A DNA stretch of 64,000 nt from Oscillospiraceae bacterium (GCA_015063585.1 SVTW01000002.1:23449-87448), one strand, 5' to 3'. Positions 1 through 9,202 are shown, counted from the stretch's first letter. Translations and numbers: made by a program. The notes: generated by a model not told the origin, from the letters alone.

Positions 1-1
1 T

Positions 2-1159
2 ACGGCGATCGTGGTCAATGACAGTGAACTTGCGCTGTCCAGACTTGCCAACCATTATAGGGCGTATCTCCGTTGCAAAACGGTTGCCGTTACGGGAAGC
101 GTTGGAAAGACTACGACAAAGGATCTGATCGCGTCGGTTCTTTCGGTTCGCGCCAAGGTCGCGAAAACACCGGGGAATCACAACAGCACGGTTGGCATGC
201 CCTTGTCAATGCTGGCAATTCCGACCGACAGCGAATGGTCGGTGCTTGAAATGGGAATGAGTGATTTCGGTGAGATCGAGCGACTTTCGATCACGGCAGA
301 GCCCGACATTGCCATCATTACGAATATCGGTACATCGCATATGGAAATGCTTGGCTCCCGCGAAAATATCTGCCGCGCGAAGCTTGAGATACTTTCCGGA
401 CTCCGTGAAAACGGGATCCTGATCTTGAGCGCGGATGAGCCTTTGCTTCAAAACGTAGGCGGGAAAAGTTACCAAACGGTTTATGTGTCCCATTCGAGTG
501 AAAAAGCCGACTTTTATGCAAAGAATATCAAAGTGGAAACCGATCGAACGGTATTTGATATTGTTCACGGCGATCACGTGGCGCGTGAGCTTTCGATTCG
601 TCTGCTCGGCCGTCACAATGTCTATGCGGCACTTTACGCGTATGCGGTTGCCTTTTTCGCGGGCCTTTCCGAGGACGAGATTCGAGAGGGCTTGATGAAT
701 TACAGTCCCGACGGCATGCGTCAGCACATTTATGAGATGGGAAAGATCACGGTGATCGAGGATTGCTATAATGCCTCGCCCGAATCTATGATCGCCGCTG
801 TTGACGTGCTTCGCCAATACAGCATGCGAACCGGAAAACGAAGTGTTGCGGTATTGGGCGACATGCTCGAGCTTGGGGTCGATAGCCCTGCGTTGCATCG
901 CTCGGTCGGCGCGTACCTGACCAAAAAGGGGATTCAGCAGCTGTTCACGGTCGGAAAGGGCGGAGAGCAGATCGCGGTGGGCGCGAGACAGCACGGAATG
1001 CCGCGTGCGCATATCGTGCAGAACGCCAACGTAAACGCCTTGGAGATCACGGCACAGCAGCTTGCGGAAAAGCTTTGCGACGGAGACGTGGTACTGTTTA
1101 AGGCAAGCCGCTCGGTTGGCGCGGAAAGGATTATCGCATATCTGAAGGATTTGCTTTGA
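2..1159 (+). CDS. murF: UDP-N-acetylmuramoyl-tripeptide--D-alanyl-D-alanine ligase, 5' truncated by window edge
   Basis: Mur ligase P-loop TGSVGKTTTKD, GNHNSTVGMP and YNASPESM motifs; frame open to the window start and the usual N-terminal domain is missing. Confidence 0.9.
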   Translation, partial: TAIVVNDSELALSRLANHYRAYLRCKTVAVTGSVGKTTTKDLIASVLSVRAKVAKTPGNHNSTVGMPLSMLAIPTDSEWSVLEMGMSDFGEIERLSITAEPDIAIITNIGTSHMEMLGSRENICRAKLEILSGLRENGILILSADEPLLQNVGGKSYQTVYVSHSSEKADFYAKNIKVETDRTVFDIVHGDHVARELSIRLLGRHNVYAALYAYAVAFFAGLSEDEIREGLMNYSPDGMRQHIYEMGKITVIEDCYNASPESMIAAVDVLRQYSMRTGKRSVAVLGDMLELGVDSPALHRSVGAYLTKKGIQQLFTVGKGGEQIAVGARQHGMPRAHIVQNANVNALEITAQQLAEKLCDGDVVLFKASRSVGAERIIAYLKDLL

Positions 1160-1186
1160 TTGAGCGGAGAGAGGATCGGCAGTTTT

Positions 1187-2203
1187 ATGGATTGGTTTAT
1201 AATTGGATTTATTGCCGTTGCGCTTTCTGTTTTCGCGCTGACGGTCATCATAGAGAGCAGATTGATTCCGATTTTGCGTTCCCGAAAGCTGGGACAAAAG
1301 ATCCTGGACATCGGTCCGCGTTGGCACAAATCGAAAGAGGGAACGCCGATCATGGGCGGGATCGGGTTTATTCTCGCCACCGTTCTGGTCATGGCAGTCT
1401 TCTTTGTGGTGCAAGGTGTGCGTGGCAATTCGGCGCACTTTATTCCGCTTGCGCTCACACTCTCCTTTGCGGTGGCAAACGGCGCGATCGGTTTTGTTGA
1501 CGATTACTGCAAGCTCGTAAAAAAGCAGAATGAGGGGCTGACCTCCAAACAAAAGCTCTTTTTACAGCTTGTGCTGGCGGCTGCATACGTATGTGTGATG
1601 TCGTACACGGGAAATATGGATACCGTTTTGCGCGTTCCGTTTACCGATATTATGCTGGATCTTGGGATCTTCTGGTATCCCTTGGCGATTCTGATCCTTG
1701 CCGGTGTTGTCAACGGCGGCAATATTACGGACGGCATCGACGGACTCGCAAGCTCGGTCACCTTTGTGGCGGGCGCGTTCTTTGCGCTCTGGGCGTTTGT
1801 GATCCGCGACGAGCAGCTTGCTCCCGTTGCGGCGATCCTGATCGGCGCGTCGCTTGGATTCCTGGTTTATAATTTCCATCCCGCAAGAGTCTTTATGGGG
1901 GATACGGGATCCCTGTTTTTCGGAGCTATGCTGATCGCAACGGCGTTTCAGACCGAGGAGGAAGCAGTTGGATTGATCCTATCGGCTGTCTTTATTTTGG
2001 AAATGCTTTCAAGCCTGCTCCAATCCACTGTTTTTAAGATTACCAAGCGTATTTGCAAAGACCGCCGCGGAAGACGGATCTTCCGCATGGCACCGCTGCA
2101 TCACCATTTTGAAAAGTGCGGTTGGAGCGAAAATCAGATCGTTGCGGTCTTTTCATTGGCGGAACTCTTGTTCTGCGTGTTAGCGTGGTTTGCGCTTTCA
2201 TGA
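1187..2203 (+). CDS. mraY: Phospho-N-acetylmuramoyl-pentapeptide transferase (start moved to ATG at 1187)
   Basis: NITDGIDGLASS and APLHHHFE motifs, multiple TM segments, follows murF. Confidence 0.93.
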   Translation: MDWFIIGFIAVALSVFALTVIIESRLIPILRSRKLGQKILDIGPRWHKSKEGTPIMGGIGFILATVLVMAVFFVVQGVRGNSAHFIPLALTLSFAVANGAIGFVDDYCKLVKKQNEGLTSKQKLFLQLVLAAAYVCVMSYTGNMDTVLRVPFTDIMLDLGIFWYPLAILILAGVVNGGNITDGIDGLASSVTFVAGAFFALWAFVIRDEQLAPVAAILIGASLGFLVYNFHPARVFMGDTGSLFFGAMLIATAFQTEEEAVGLILSAVFILEMLSSLLQSTVFKITKRICKDRRGRRIFRMAPLHHHFEKCGWSENQIVAVFSLAELLFCVLAWFALS

Positions 2204-2231
2204 ATTCATTGCATAAAAAAGGGGGCGGCGT

Positions 2232-3485
2232 ATGAATCGGGAAGAGAATCAGTCAAATACACCGCACCGAAACGGCTTTTTTCGAACCGGGAAACAGTCG
2301 GGAAAGGCGGAGTCTGTTGAGACAACCTACTCCGAGCCCGAGCGCGAAACGATTCTTCCGGCAAAGGGGAGTGTGGACGTACCGTTTTTGCTGATCACAA
2401 CGGCACTCGTTCTGTTCGGATGCGTTATGATATACAGTGCCTCCTCGGTTTACGCCGAGCAGTATCACGACGACAACACCTATTTCATCGCGCGGCACCT
2501 GCTCTTTCTCTTGATGGCGGTTGCCTTTACAACCGTGATCGTGAAATTTTGCACACCGTTGTTCTGGCGCGACTTCAGTTACGTGCTGTTTGGTGTTTCC
2601 GTTGTCTTGCTTTTACTTGTTCTTGTGATCGGTGTGGATCTCGGAAGCGGTGCCAAGCGTTGGCTCAATCTCGGGATCTTTACGGTACAACCTTCCGAGA
2701 TCGCAAAGCTCGCGTTGGTTCTCGCGCTTGCGCGTTTTCTTTCCAGACATGAGCGAGAGATCCTTTCAAACGCGCGGCGCGGCGGACATTTCCGCTACGG
2801 TGTGATGTGTCCGGGAATTATGATCGGCACGATCGCGCTTTTGATCGCGGCGGAAAAGCACATTTCGGGATTGATGATCGTGGGAATGATCGGCATTGCC
2901 GTTATGCTTCTTGGCGGAACACGCTGGAGATGGATCCTCGGCATCGCGGGTGCGGTGTTTGCCGCGGGATGCCTGCTGGTCCTTGTCTCGGAATACGCGC
3001 AGGCGCGCGTGATGACTTGGCTTTACATCGAGGATGCCGACCCGCTCGGCTCCGCCTGGCAGACTCTGCAAGGGCTCATGGCGATCGGTTCGGGTGGCTT
3101 TTTCGGAAAAGGGCTTGGAAACAGCGATCAGAAATTCGGTTACGTTTCCCAGCCGCAAAACGACTTTATTTTTACCATTGTTTGTGAGGAGCTTGGCTTT
3201 GTGGGCGCCTTTTTGGTACTTGGTTTATTTGCGGCGTTTGCATGGCGCGGATTCTATATCGCGCGGCATTGCCCCGATAAATTCAGCGCACTCACGGTTT
3301 ACGGCTTGACCTTTAAGGTGGTCTTACAGGTGATCCTTAACGTGGCGGTTGTAACCAACTCCATGCCAAACACGGGAATTGCCTTGCCGTTCTTCAGCTA
3401 CGGCGGAACCTCATTGATGTTGCAGGTTTTTGAGGTGGGAATCATTTTGTCGATCTCACGTTATGCTTCCCACAGAAAAATATAA
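2232..3485 (+). CDS. ftsW: SEDS family cell division/peptidoglycan polymerase
   Basis: IYSASSVYA, PSEIAKLALVLALARFLS and GIALPFFSYGGTS motifs; dcw cluster position. Confidence 0.9.
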   Translation: MNREENQSNTPHRNGFFRTGKQSGKAESVETTYSEPERETILPAKGSVDVPFLLITTALVLFGCVMIYSASSVYAEQYHDDNTYFIARHLLFLLMAVAFTTVIVKFCTPLFWRDFSYVLFGVSVVLLLLVLVIGVDLGSGAKRWLNLGIFTVQPSEIAKLALVLALARFLSRHEREILSNARRGGHFRYGVMCPGIMIGTIALLIAAEKHISGLMIVGMIGIAVMLLGGTRWRWILGIAGAVFAAGCLLVLVSEYAQARVMTWLYIEDADPLGSAWQTLQGLMAIGSGGFFGKGLGNSDQKFGYVSQPQNDFIFTIVCEELGFVGAFLVLGLFAAFAWRGFYIARHCPDKFSALTVYGLTFKVVLQVILNVAVVTNSMPNTGIALPFFSYGGTSLMLQVFEVGIILSISRYASHRKI

Positions 3486-3524
3486 AATACGGCGAGAGTG
3501 TGCCGTTTGAAAGGAGAATCCGAG

Positions 3525-4649
3525 ATGCGTTTGCTATTGACAGGCGGTGGAACGGCGGGGCATATCAATCCCGCGCTTGCCATTGCCGAAACCGTAAAAC
3601 AGAATGATCCGAATGCCGAGATCGCGTTTGTAGGCGTGCGTGGCAAGCGTGAGGAGGATCTTGTTCCGCGTGCGGGATATCCGCTTTATTTCGTGCAAGC
3701 GCGCGGATTTCGCGGAAAATTGCCAACGCTGTCCAATCTACGGGCGGCATGGCTGGCACTTACGGCTCCCAACGCAAAGGATACGCAGGAGATCCTGGAT
3801 ACCTTCAAGCCCGATCTTGTGATCGGAACGGGCGGATATGCCTGCTGGCCCCTGATGGTGGCGGCGGCAAAACGGGGGATCCCGACCGCCGTGCATGAGT
3901 CCAATTCACACCCCGGCAAGGCGGTTCGCATGCTGCAGGGAAAGGTAGATCGCATTTGGACCAATTTCCCGAATACCGTACAGCATTTGCGGCGGCGGGA
4001 AAAGGTGGTTCGCGTTGGAAATCCTCTGCGCGGCGACTTTGGCGCACTCACACGCGAGGAAGCGAGAGCGCGGCTGGGAATTTCAAGTGACCGCCTGTTT
4101 ATCCTCTCCTTTGGCGGAAGCGGCGGTGCCGAAAACGTCAACCGCGGCGTGATCACCATGATGCGGGAATTGAGCGCGAAGAACCCCGCTATTTTGCACA
4201 TGCACGCAACCGGAAAGGCGGATTTTGAGGCAAGTATGCTCGCCTTTCGGGAGGCAGGGCTTGACGAGGTGCAAAACTGCATTCTGAAGGACTATATCTA
4301 CGACATGCCTCTCTGCATGGTGGCGGCGGATCTGATCATCAGCCGCGCGGGTGCGATGACACTCTCGGAGCTCGCGCTTCTTCATAAGGCATGTGTGCTG
4401 ATCCCCTCTCCAAACGTAGCATACAACCATCAGGTCCTCAATGCCACCGAGCTTGGACGCGCGGGAGCGGCAAAGGTGCTTGATGATGACGCGGTAACAA
4501 AAGAGGGCGTTCTGGCATCGGCAGTACAGGAGATCCTGACAGACGGGACGCTTCGTCACAGTATGGAAGAAAAGATCGTTGCGTTTGCCGATCCCGAGGC
4601 AAACCGTAGAATCTGGGAGGAGATCGGTGCGTTGCTCAAAACGCACTGA
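3525..4649 (+). CDS. murG: UDP-N-acetylglucosamine--N-acetylmuramyl-(pentapeptide) pyrophosphoryl-undecaprenol GlcNAc transferase (start at ATG 3525)
   Basis: LLTGGGTAGHINPALA, HESNSHPGKAVR and SRAGAMTLSELALLHKACVLIPSP motifs. Confidence 0.93.
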   Translation: MRLLLTGGGTAGHINPALAIAETVKQNDPNAEIAFVGVRGKREEDLVPRAGYPLYFVQARGFRGKLPTLSNLRAAWLALTAPNAKDTQEILDTFKPDLVIGTGGYACWPLMVAAAKRGIPTAVHESNSHPGKAVRMLQGKVDRIWTNFPNTVQHLRRREKVVRVGNPLRGDFGALTREEARARLGISSDRLFILSFGGSGGAENVNRGVITMMRELSAKNPAILHMHATGKADFEASMLAFREAGLDEVQNCILKDYIYDMPLCMVAADLIISRAGAMTLSELALLHKACVLIPSPNVAYNHQVLNATELGRAGAAKVLDDDAVTKEGVLASAVQEILTDGTLRHSMEEKIVAFADPEANRRIWEEIGALLKTH

Positions 4650-4704
4650 GACAAAAGAAAGGAAGGAATAACCGCACCTGCTGATGCGGTACGGTTGAAA
4701 GATC

Positions 4705-5559
4705 ATGAATGCACAAGAAGTAAAAAAGAATCAAACGCAAAAGAACGGGCAGAGAAACGCGACACCCGCGCGCTCTCCGCAAAGACGGCGCCCGAATCCT
4801 GCTGCGCTCCGTTTGTTGCGCAATTGCATGCTCGGTCTTGCGGGATTGATTTTCGTGGTCGGCATGCTCCTGATCATTCTCCCGCTCTTTCGCGTGAAGA
4901 CGATCGTGGTGGAGGGAAACAGCTACTACAGCGCCGAGCAGATCATTGAGGCATCGGGTATAGAAGTAGGGCAGGAGATCCTCGGGGTTGACGTGGATGC
5001 CGTTTGTCAGGCGATCTGGGCAGAGTGTCTCTATGTCAATGAAATCGGTGTCGGAAAGAGCTTTTCCAAGATCACCATTGTGATCAGCGAGCGCGAGAAC
5101 GTTATGTACACCGAATTTAACGGTGATTACTATTCTCTCGATTCTAATTTCCGTGTGTTGGAGCGCTCGGAGGACGCGGCTGATTTCTCGGATTTTTTAA
5201 GGGTCGAGTTGCCGCAGATTCAATCGCTTTCGATCGGAAAACCGTTGCATTTTGAAAAAGAGGAAATGGATCTTTCCTACATCGGAGAGCTGATCGGGGT
5301 GCTGGAGGAGCAGGAGATTTTGGATCGCGTGACCTCCATCGATTTTTCGAAAAAATATAGCGTTTCCTACGTGATGGATAACACCTGCCGTGTTGAGCTT
5401 GGACGTGTGGACGACCTTTCTCTCAAGCTTGAGATCATCAGCGGCATTTTGGAAATGAAGGGCGACCTTGGCGGTATGAGCGCGGTGGTAGACGTTACCA
5501 ATCTGAGTAAGCCCACCTTCCGTCTGCTCGGTGCCTCCGATACGTTGCTATCGGACTAA
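4705..5559 (+). CDS. FtsQ/DivIB-type cell division protein
   Basis: Single TM after basic N-terminus, POTRA-like VKTIVVEGNSYYSAEQIIEASGI; between murG and ftsZ. Confidence 0.8.
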   Translation: MNAQEVKKNQTQKNGQRNATPARSPQRRRPNPAALRLLRNCMLGLAGLIFVVGMLLIILPLFRVKTIVVEGNSYYSAEQIIEASGIEVGQEILGVDVDAVCQAIWAECLYVNEIGVGKSFSKITIVISERENVMYTEFNGDYYSLDSNFRVLERSEDAADFSDFLRVELPQIQSLSIGKPLHFEKEEMDLSYIGELIGVLEEQEILDRVTSIDFSKKYSVSYVMDNTCRVELGRVDDLSLKLEIISGILEMKGDLGGMSAVVDVTNLSKPTFRLLGASDTLLSD

Positions 5560-5583
5560 AAAATTGAATTCAATCATGAAATG

Positions 5584-5629
5584 GGCCGTTTTTGTCGAAA
5601 AAAGCAGAGTGAATGCGACAAAAACGGCC
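5584..5629. repeat. 14-bp perfect inverted repeat GGCCGTTTTTGTCG/CGACAAAAACGGCC
   Basis: Read directly; 18-nt loop; no T-tract on either strand. Confidence 0.85.
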
Positions 5630-5687
5630 TAAAAAAAAGATTTTTGAAAAATAAATGTGATTTTATTCAAAAAAATTAAAAAAACAC

Positions 5688-5716
5688 TTGCAAAATCCGA
5701 AAAAAAATAGTATGAT
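5688..5716 (+). promoter_or_regulatory. Sigma-A-like promoter for ftsZ (TTGCAA-17-TATGAT)
   Basis: -35 at 5688-5693, 17-bp spacer, -10 at 5711-5716. Confidence 0.65.
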
Positions 5717-5794
5717 ATTATATGAGTAAGTCTAAATTGCCCTGAAAATGGGCGTCGGATCATAAAAATCCGAAGATTGTAAAAGTTCGGGAGG

Positions 5795-6985
5795 ATGAAA
5801 ACCATGACATTTGAACATGATGATAGCCTGGAATGTGGCGTTAACATTAAGGTTATCGGTGTAGGTGGCGGCGGAAACAATGCCGTAAACCGCATGATCG
5901 TCAGCAACATTCGCGGCGTCGATTTCGTTTCGGTAAATACCGACCGTCAGGCTCTGCGTAAGTCTGAAGCACCCAGCCAGCTCGTAATCGGTGAAAAAAT
6001 CACCAGAGGCTTCGGCGCGGGCGCAAACCCCCAGATCGGTGAACGTGCGGCAGAGGAGTCGATTGACGATATCCGCACGCTGCTTGAGGGCACCGATATG
6101 GTGTTTATCACAGCCGGTATGGGCGGCGGAACCGGAACGGGTGCAGCTCCCGTAGTGGCACGTGTTGCACGTGAGCTTGATATTCTCACGGTCGGTATCG
6201 TAACCAAACCCTTCAATTTCGAAGGTAAGAGAAGAATGGAGCAGGCTGAGGCAGGTATTGCCGAGCTCGCACAGTACGTTGACTCTCTGATCGTAATTCC
6301 CAACGAGCGCCTCAAGGAGGTTACCGCAACCAAGATCTCGATCTCCAATGCGTTCAACATTGCCGACGACGTGCTTCGCCGCGGTGTAAAGAGTATTTCG
6401 GATCTGATCAACGTCACGGGTCTGATCAACCTCGACTTTGCCGACGTTACCAGCGTTATGGCAAACGCGGGCTATGCACACATGGGCGTTGGTGCCGCAA
6501 CCGGTAAGGATAAGGCAGAGCAGGCTGCAAGAGAGGCAATCTCCAGCCCGCTGCTTGAAACCTCCATCAAGGGCGCAAAGGGTATCCTGATGAACATTTC
6601 GGTTTCTCCCGACGTAGCGCTCGAGGATACCGAGCTCGCTTCCACGCTGATCGCGCAAGAGGCACACGAGGACGCAAACGTGATCTGGGGTGTTACGCTT
6701 GACGAGGAGCTTGAGGACGAGATGCGCATCACGATCATCGCCACGGGTTTTGAAAAGAAGCCCGAGGACGCTGCTCGCAACGTTCCCAAAAACCGCACCT
6801 CTGTTTTCCAGAAGGAGGCTGCAAAGGCGGCTGCTCCCGCAGAGGCTCCCGTTGAAAAGAAAGCTGCTCCCGCAGAGGCTCCCGCAGTCAGACGCGTGGT
6901 AAAGCCCGTTCCGAAGCAGACCAAACCTGTTTCCGACGATGATGATTTTGACGATATCCTGGATATCGTTCGCAAGAAAAAATAA
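5795..6985 (+). CDS. ftsZ: Cell division GTPase FtsZ
   Basis: GGGGNNAVNRM, GGGTGTGAAPVVA and NLDFADV motifs; probable start ATG 5804. Confidence 0.97.
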   Translation: MKTMTFEHDDSLECGVNIKVIGVGGGGNNAVNRMIVSNIRGVDFVSVNTDRQALRKSEAPSQLVIGEKITRGFGAGANPQIGERAAEESIDDIRTLLEGTDMVFITAGMGGGTGTGAAPVVARVARELDILTVGIVTKPFNFEGKRRMEQAEAGIAELAQYVDSLIVIPNERLKEVTATKISISNAFNIADDVLRRGVKSISDLINVTGLINLDFADVTSVMANAGYAHMGVGAATGKDKAEQAAREAISSPLLETSIKGAKGILMNISVSPDVALEDTELASTLIAQEAHEDANVIWGVTLDEELEDEMRITIIATGFEKKPEDAARNVPKNRTSVFQKEAAKAAAPAEAPVEKKAAPAEAPAVRRVVKPVPKQTKPVSDDDDFDDILDIVRKKK

Positions 6986-6999
6986 TTTCTTCATTTCAT

Positions 7000-7037
7000 A
7001 AGAAAGCCGCCGCGGTTGACCCCGCGGCGGCTTTCTT
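7000..7037. terminator. Stem-loop AAGAAAGCCGCCGCGG/CCGCGGCGGCTTTCTT after ftsZ
   Basis: 16-bp perfect stem, 6-nt loop. Confidence 0.85.
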
Positions 7038-7045
7038 AAACGGAC

Positions 7046-7074
7046 TTGACAAAGCGACAAAAAACGTGTATAAT
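7046..7074 (+). promoter_or_regulatory. Consensus promoter TTGACA-17-TATAAT
   Basis: Exact -35 and -10 with 17-bp spacer upstream of the 7107 ORF. Confidence 0.8.
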
Positions 7075-7106
7075 AAAAGACGATCGAATAAAAGGAGGTT
7101 TATTTA

Positions 7107-7994
7107 TTGATGGATACAACACTTGTGATTCTGGCGGCAGGCCTTGGCAGCCGCTTCGGTGGAAATAAGCAGATCTCTCACGTGGGTCCCAATGGTGAGA
7201 TCTTGATGGAATACTCGATCCATGATGCGATCGAGGCGGGTTTTACGCAGATCGTTTTTATTTTAAAGGAAGAAATGGTGGAAACCGTTCGGGAAAGTGT
7301 CGGAAAACGCATTGAGGGGCGCGTACGCGTTGATTACGCGGTGCAGGACATGCAATCACTTCCCGCGTGGTATTCGGTCCCTGCCGACCGTGTCAAGCCT
7401 TTTGGAACGGTTCACGCGGTGCTCTGCGCCAAGGACGTGATCCGCGGTCCCTTCGCAACCGTCAATGCAGATGACTATTACGGCAAGGAAGCCTTTCGGT
7501 TGATGCATGAAATGCTCAGCGGTTTCCAATCCAAATCCGAGGCGGGAATGGTTCCGTATATCCTCGGCAATACGATGAGCGAAAACGGCGGCGTGACCCG
7601 TGGGATCTGTGACGTGCAGAGAGGGTATTTGCGCCGTGTAGATGAAACACATGATATTCATTATGAGGAAGATCACCGCATTGTGGGTGAGTATGGCGGA
7701 CTCGACCCGCAGGAAATGGTTTCTATGAATATCTGGGGCTTCCACCCCGAGCTGCTTGCCGATATGCAGAACTATTTTGAGGATTTTCTGCATGCTCTTA
7801 CGCCCGAGCAGATCAAGGCGGAGTGCCTGTTGCCTGTGATGGTAAACGATTTTCTGGAGACACAGAAGATCTCTGTCCAGGCAAGAGCTTCGGGCGATCG
7901 CTGGTTCGGCATCACCTATCAGGCGGATCGCGAAACCGTTATGACGGAGCTGAAGCTGCTTCATAAAAAGGGGATTTACCCCGAAAAGCTGTAA
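7107..7994 (+). CDS. Nucleotidyltransferase-fold protein (sugar-phosphate NTP transferase-like)
   Basis: LVILAAGLGSRFGGNKQ N-terminal motif, NADDYYG motif. Confidence 0.8.
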   Translation: MMDTTLVILAAGLGSRFGGNKQISHVGPNGEILMEYSIHDAIEAGFTQIVFILKEEMVETVRESVGKRIEGRVRVDYAVQDMQSLPAWYSVPADRVKPFGTVHAVLCAKDVIRGPFATVNADDYYGKEAFRLMHEMLSGFQSKSEAGMVPYILGNTMSENGGVTRGICDVQRGYLRRVDETHDIHYEEDHRIVGEYGGLDPQEMVSMNIWGFHPELLADMQNYFEDFLHALTPEQIKAECLLPVMVNDFLETQKISVQARASGDRWFGITYQADRETVMTELKLLHKKGIYPEKL

Positions 7995-8012
7995 AGCAAT
8001 TTTTCATACAAG

Positions 8013-8054
8013 GCGGGACGGTATTTGAGAAGATACCGCCCCGCATGGTTTTTT
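8013..8054 (+). terminator. Intrinsic terminator after the nucleotidyltransferase gene
   Basis: GCGGG-a-CGGTAT ... ATACCG-c-CCCGC stem, then ATGGTTTTTTG. Confidence 0.8.
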
Positions 8055-8065
8055 GTATATAAACT

Positions 8066-8178
8066 AAAAATTGCACACCGAGACCGCTGATGCGCAGGGA
8101 TGCCATAAGCTTGGCATTTCGCAAAATCGGAAAGTGGTGTGCAAAAAAGGGGAACCTGACAGACGGTTGCCTGTCAGC
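8066..8178 (-). ncRNA. Candidate small RNA, unknown family
   Basis: Minus strand: promoter 8213-8185, hairpin CTGACAG/CTGTCAG, then nested stems closed by TTGCACACC/GGTGTGCAA and a TTTTT run at 8070-8066. Confidence 0.55.
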
Positions 8179-8184
8179 ATGAAT

Positions 8185-8213
8185 ATTATACCAAAGTCAG
8201 TGCGATTTGTAAA
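8185..8213 (-). promoter_or_regulatory. Minus-strand promoter TTTACA-17-TATAAT with extended -10 (TGG)
   Basis: Plus strand ATTATA 8185-8190 and TGTAAA 8208-8213, 17-bp spacer. Confidence 0.6.
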
Positions 8214-8382
8214 TATTCAATAGTGACGAAAATCGGCAAAAAAATTTGTGAAAAAGCATATGGAGTAGAATTTAATGCCCATTCTGTTCGCTTCTTTTGT
8301 CCATTTTTCCAATAGACATTTCATGTCGTACCAAAAAATGGAAGGTGAAAAAATATTGTGTAAAAATTTTTTTGAAAAGCTA

Positions 8383-8411
8383 TTGACAAAGCGGGAAAAC
8401 TGTGGTATAAT
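8383..8411 (+). promoter_or_regulatory. Consensus promoter TTGACA-17-TGG-TATAAT for infC operon
   Basis: Exact -35 8383-8388 and -10 8406-8411, extended -10. Confidence 0.85.
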
Positions 8412-8429
8412 ACGCGAGTAAAACAAAGC

Positions 8430-8556
8430 AGAGCACTCCGCTCTCACCTACACACCGGTTGTGATGTGGGTTGATAACGTAAAATCCTTTTGTGCAAAAT
8501 GTGCGCAATGGGGGAGCCGTGCGGAGATGCTGTGTCTTTGTACGGTTTATTTTTTT
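8430..8556 (+). promoter_or_regulatory. Structured infC-rpmI-rplT leader with attenuator (L20-leader-like)
   Basis: Terminator stem 8517-8527/8535-8545 then TTTATTTTTTT; upstream CCTAC-ACA/TGT-GAT-GTGGG stem; GCACTCCGC 8433-8441 complementary to GCGGAG(A)TGC 8521-8530. Confidence 0.7.
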
Positions 8557-8575
8557 CGCTTGGAGGTGTTGAACT

Positions 8576-9100
8576 ATTAGCGCGAAAGACAAAGAAAACC
8601 TGCTCAACGAGGAGATTACCGCGAAAGAAGTCCGCTTGATCGGATCTGACGGAGAATCGCTCGGCATCATGAGTTCGGCAAAAGCATTGGAAATGGCTTA
8701 TGAACGCGGAATGGATCTTGTAATGATGGCATCGCAGGCAACCCCGCCCGTGTGCAAGATCATGGACTATGGAAAATTCCGTTTTGAACGCGATAAGCGT
8801 GAGAAGGAAGCCAAGAAAAAGCAGCAGACCGTTGAACTCAAGGAGATCCAGTTGTCCTGCCGCATTGATACGCACGATTTTGAAACCAAGGTCAAGCATG
8901 CGATCCGCTTTTTGACCGACGGAAACAAGGTGCGCGTTGTAATGAAGTTTAAGGGACGCGAGATGAGCCATATGAATATCGGCCGCGAGGTGCTGGAGCG
9001 CTTCGAAGCGGCGTGTTCTGAGGTTGGAACGGTGGATAAGAAGCCTGTTCTGGACGGCAGATTTATGAGTATGGTGATTTCACCTGTCAAAGCCAAATAA
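8576..9100 (+). CDS. infC: Translation initiation factor IF-3, AUU start codon
   Basis: In-frame extension of the 8636 ORF: ATT-AGC-GCG-AAA-GAC... = (M)SAKDKENLLNEEITAKEVRLIGSDGE; GGAGG at 8562-8566. Confidence 0.9.
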   Translation: MSAKDKENLLNEEITAKEVRLIGSDGESLGIMSSAKALEMAYERGMDLVMMASQATPPVCKIMDYGKFRFERDKREKEAKKKQQTVELKEIQLSCRIDTHDFETKVKHAIRFLTDGNKVRVVMKFKGREMSHMNIGREVLERFEAACSEVGTVDKKPVLDGRFMSMVISPVKAK

Positions 9101-9202
9101 TTCGGCACGCGAAACCGCAGCTTTGGTTCTTTGCATTCGCAGAGACCTCAAATTGTAAGATCATCGGCATCATCCAAATGCCGAAAACAGAAAAAAGGAG
9201 TA

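Noticed and set aside
206-1552. 448-aa minus-strand ORF across murF/mraY
   Set aside because: Antisense to two clear genes and no plausible start context
8066-8178. SRP RNA, 6S RNA or a known riboswitch as identity for the structured element
   Set aside because: No GGUCAGG...GGAAGC SRP core, too short for 6S, and no downstream minus-strand gene for a riboswitch
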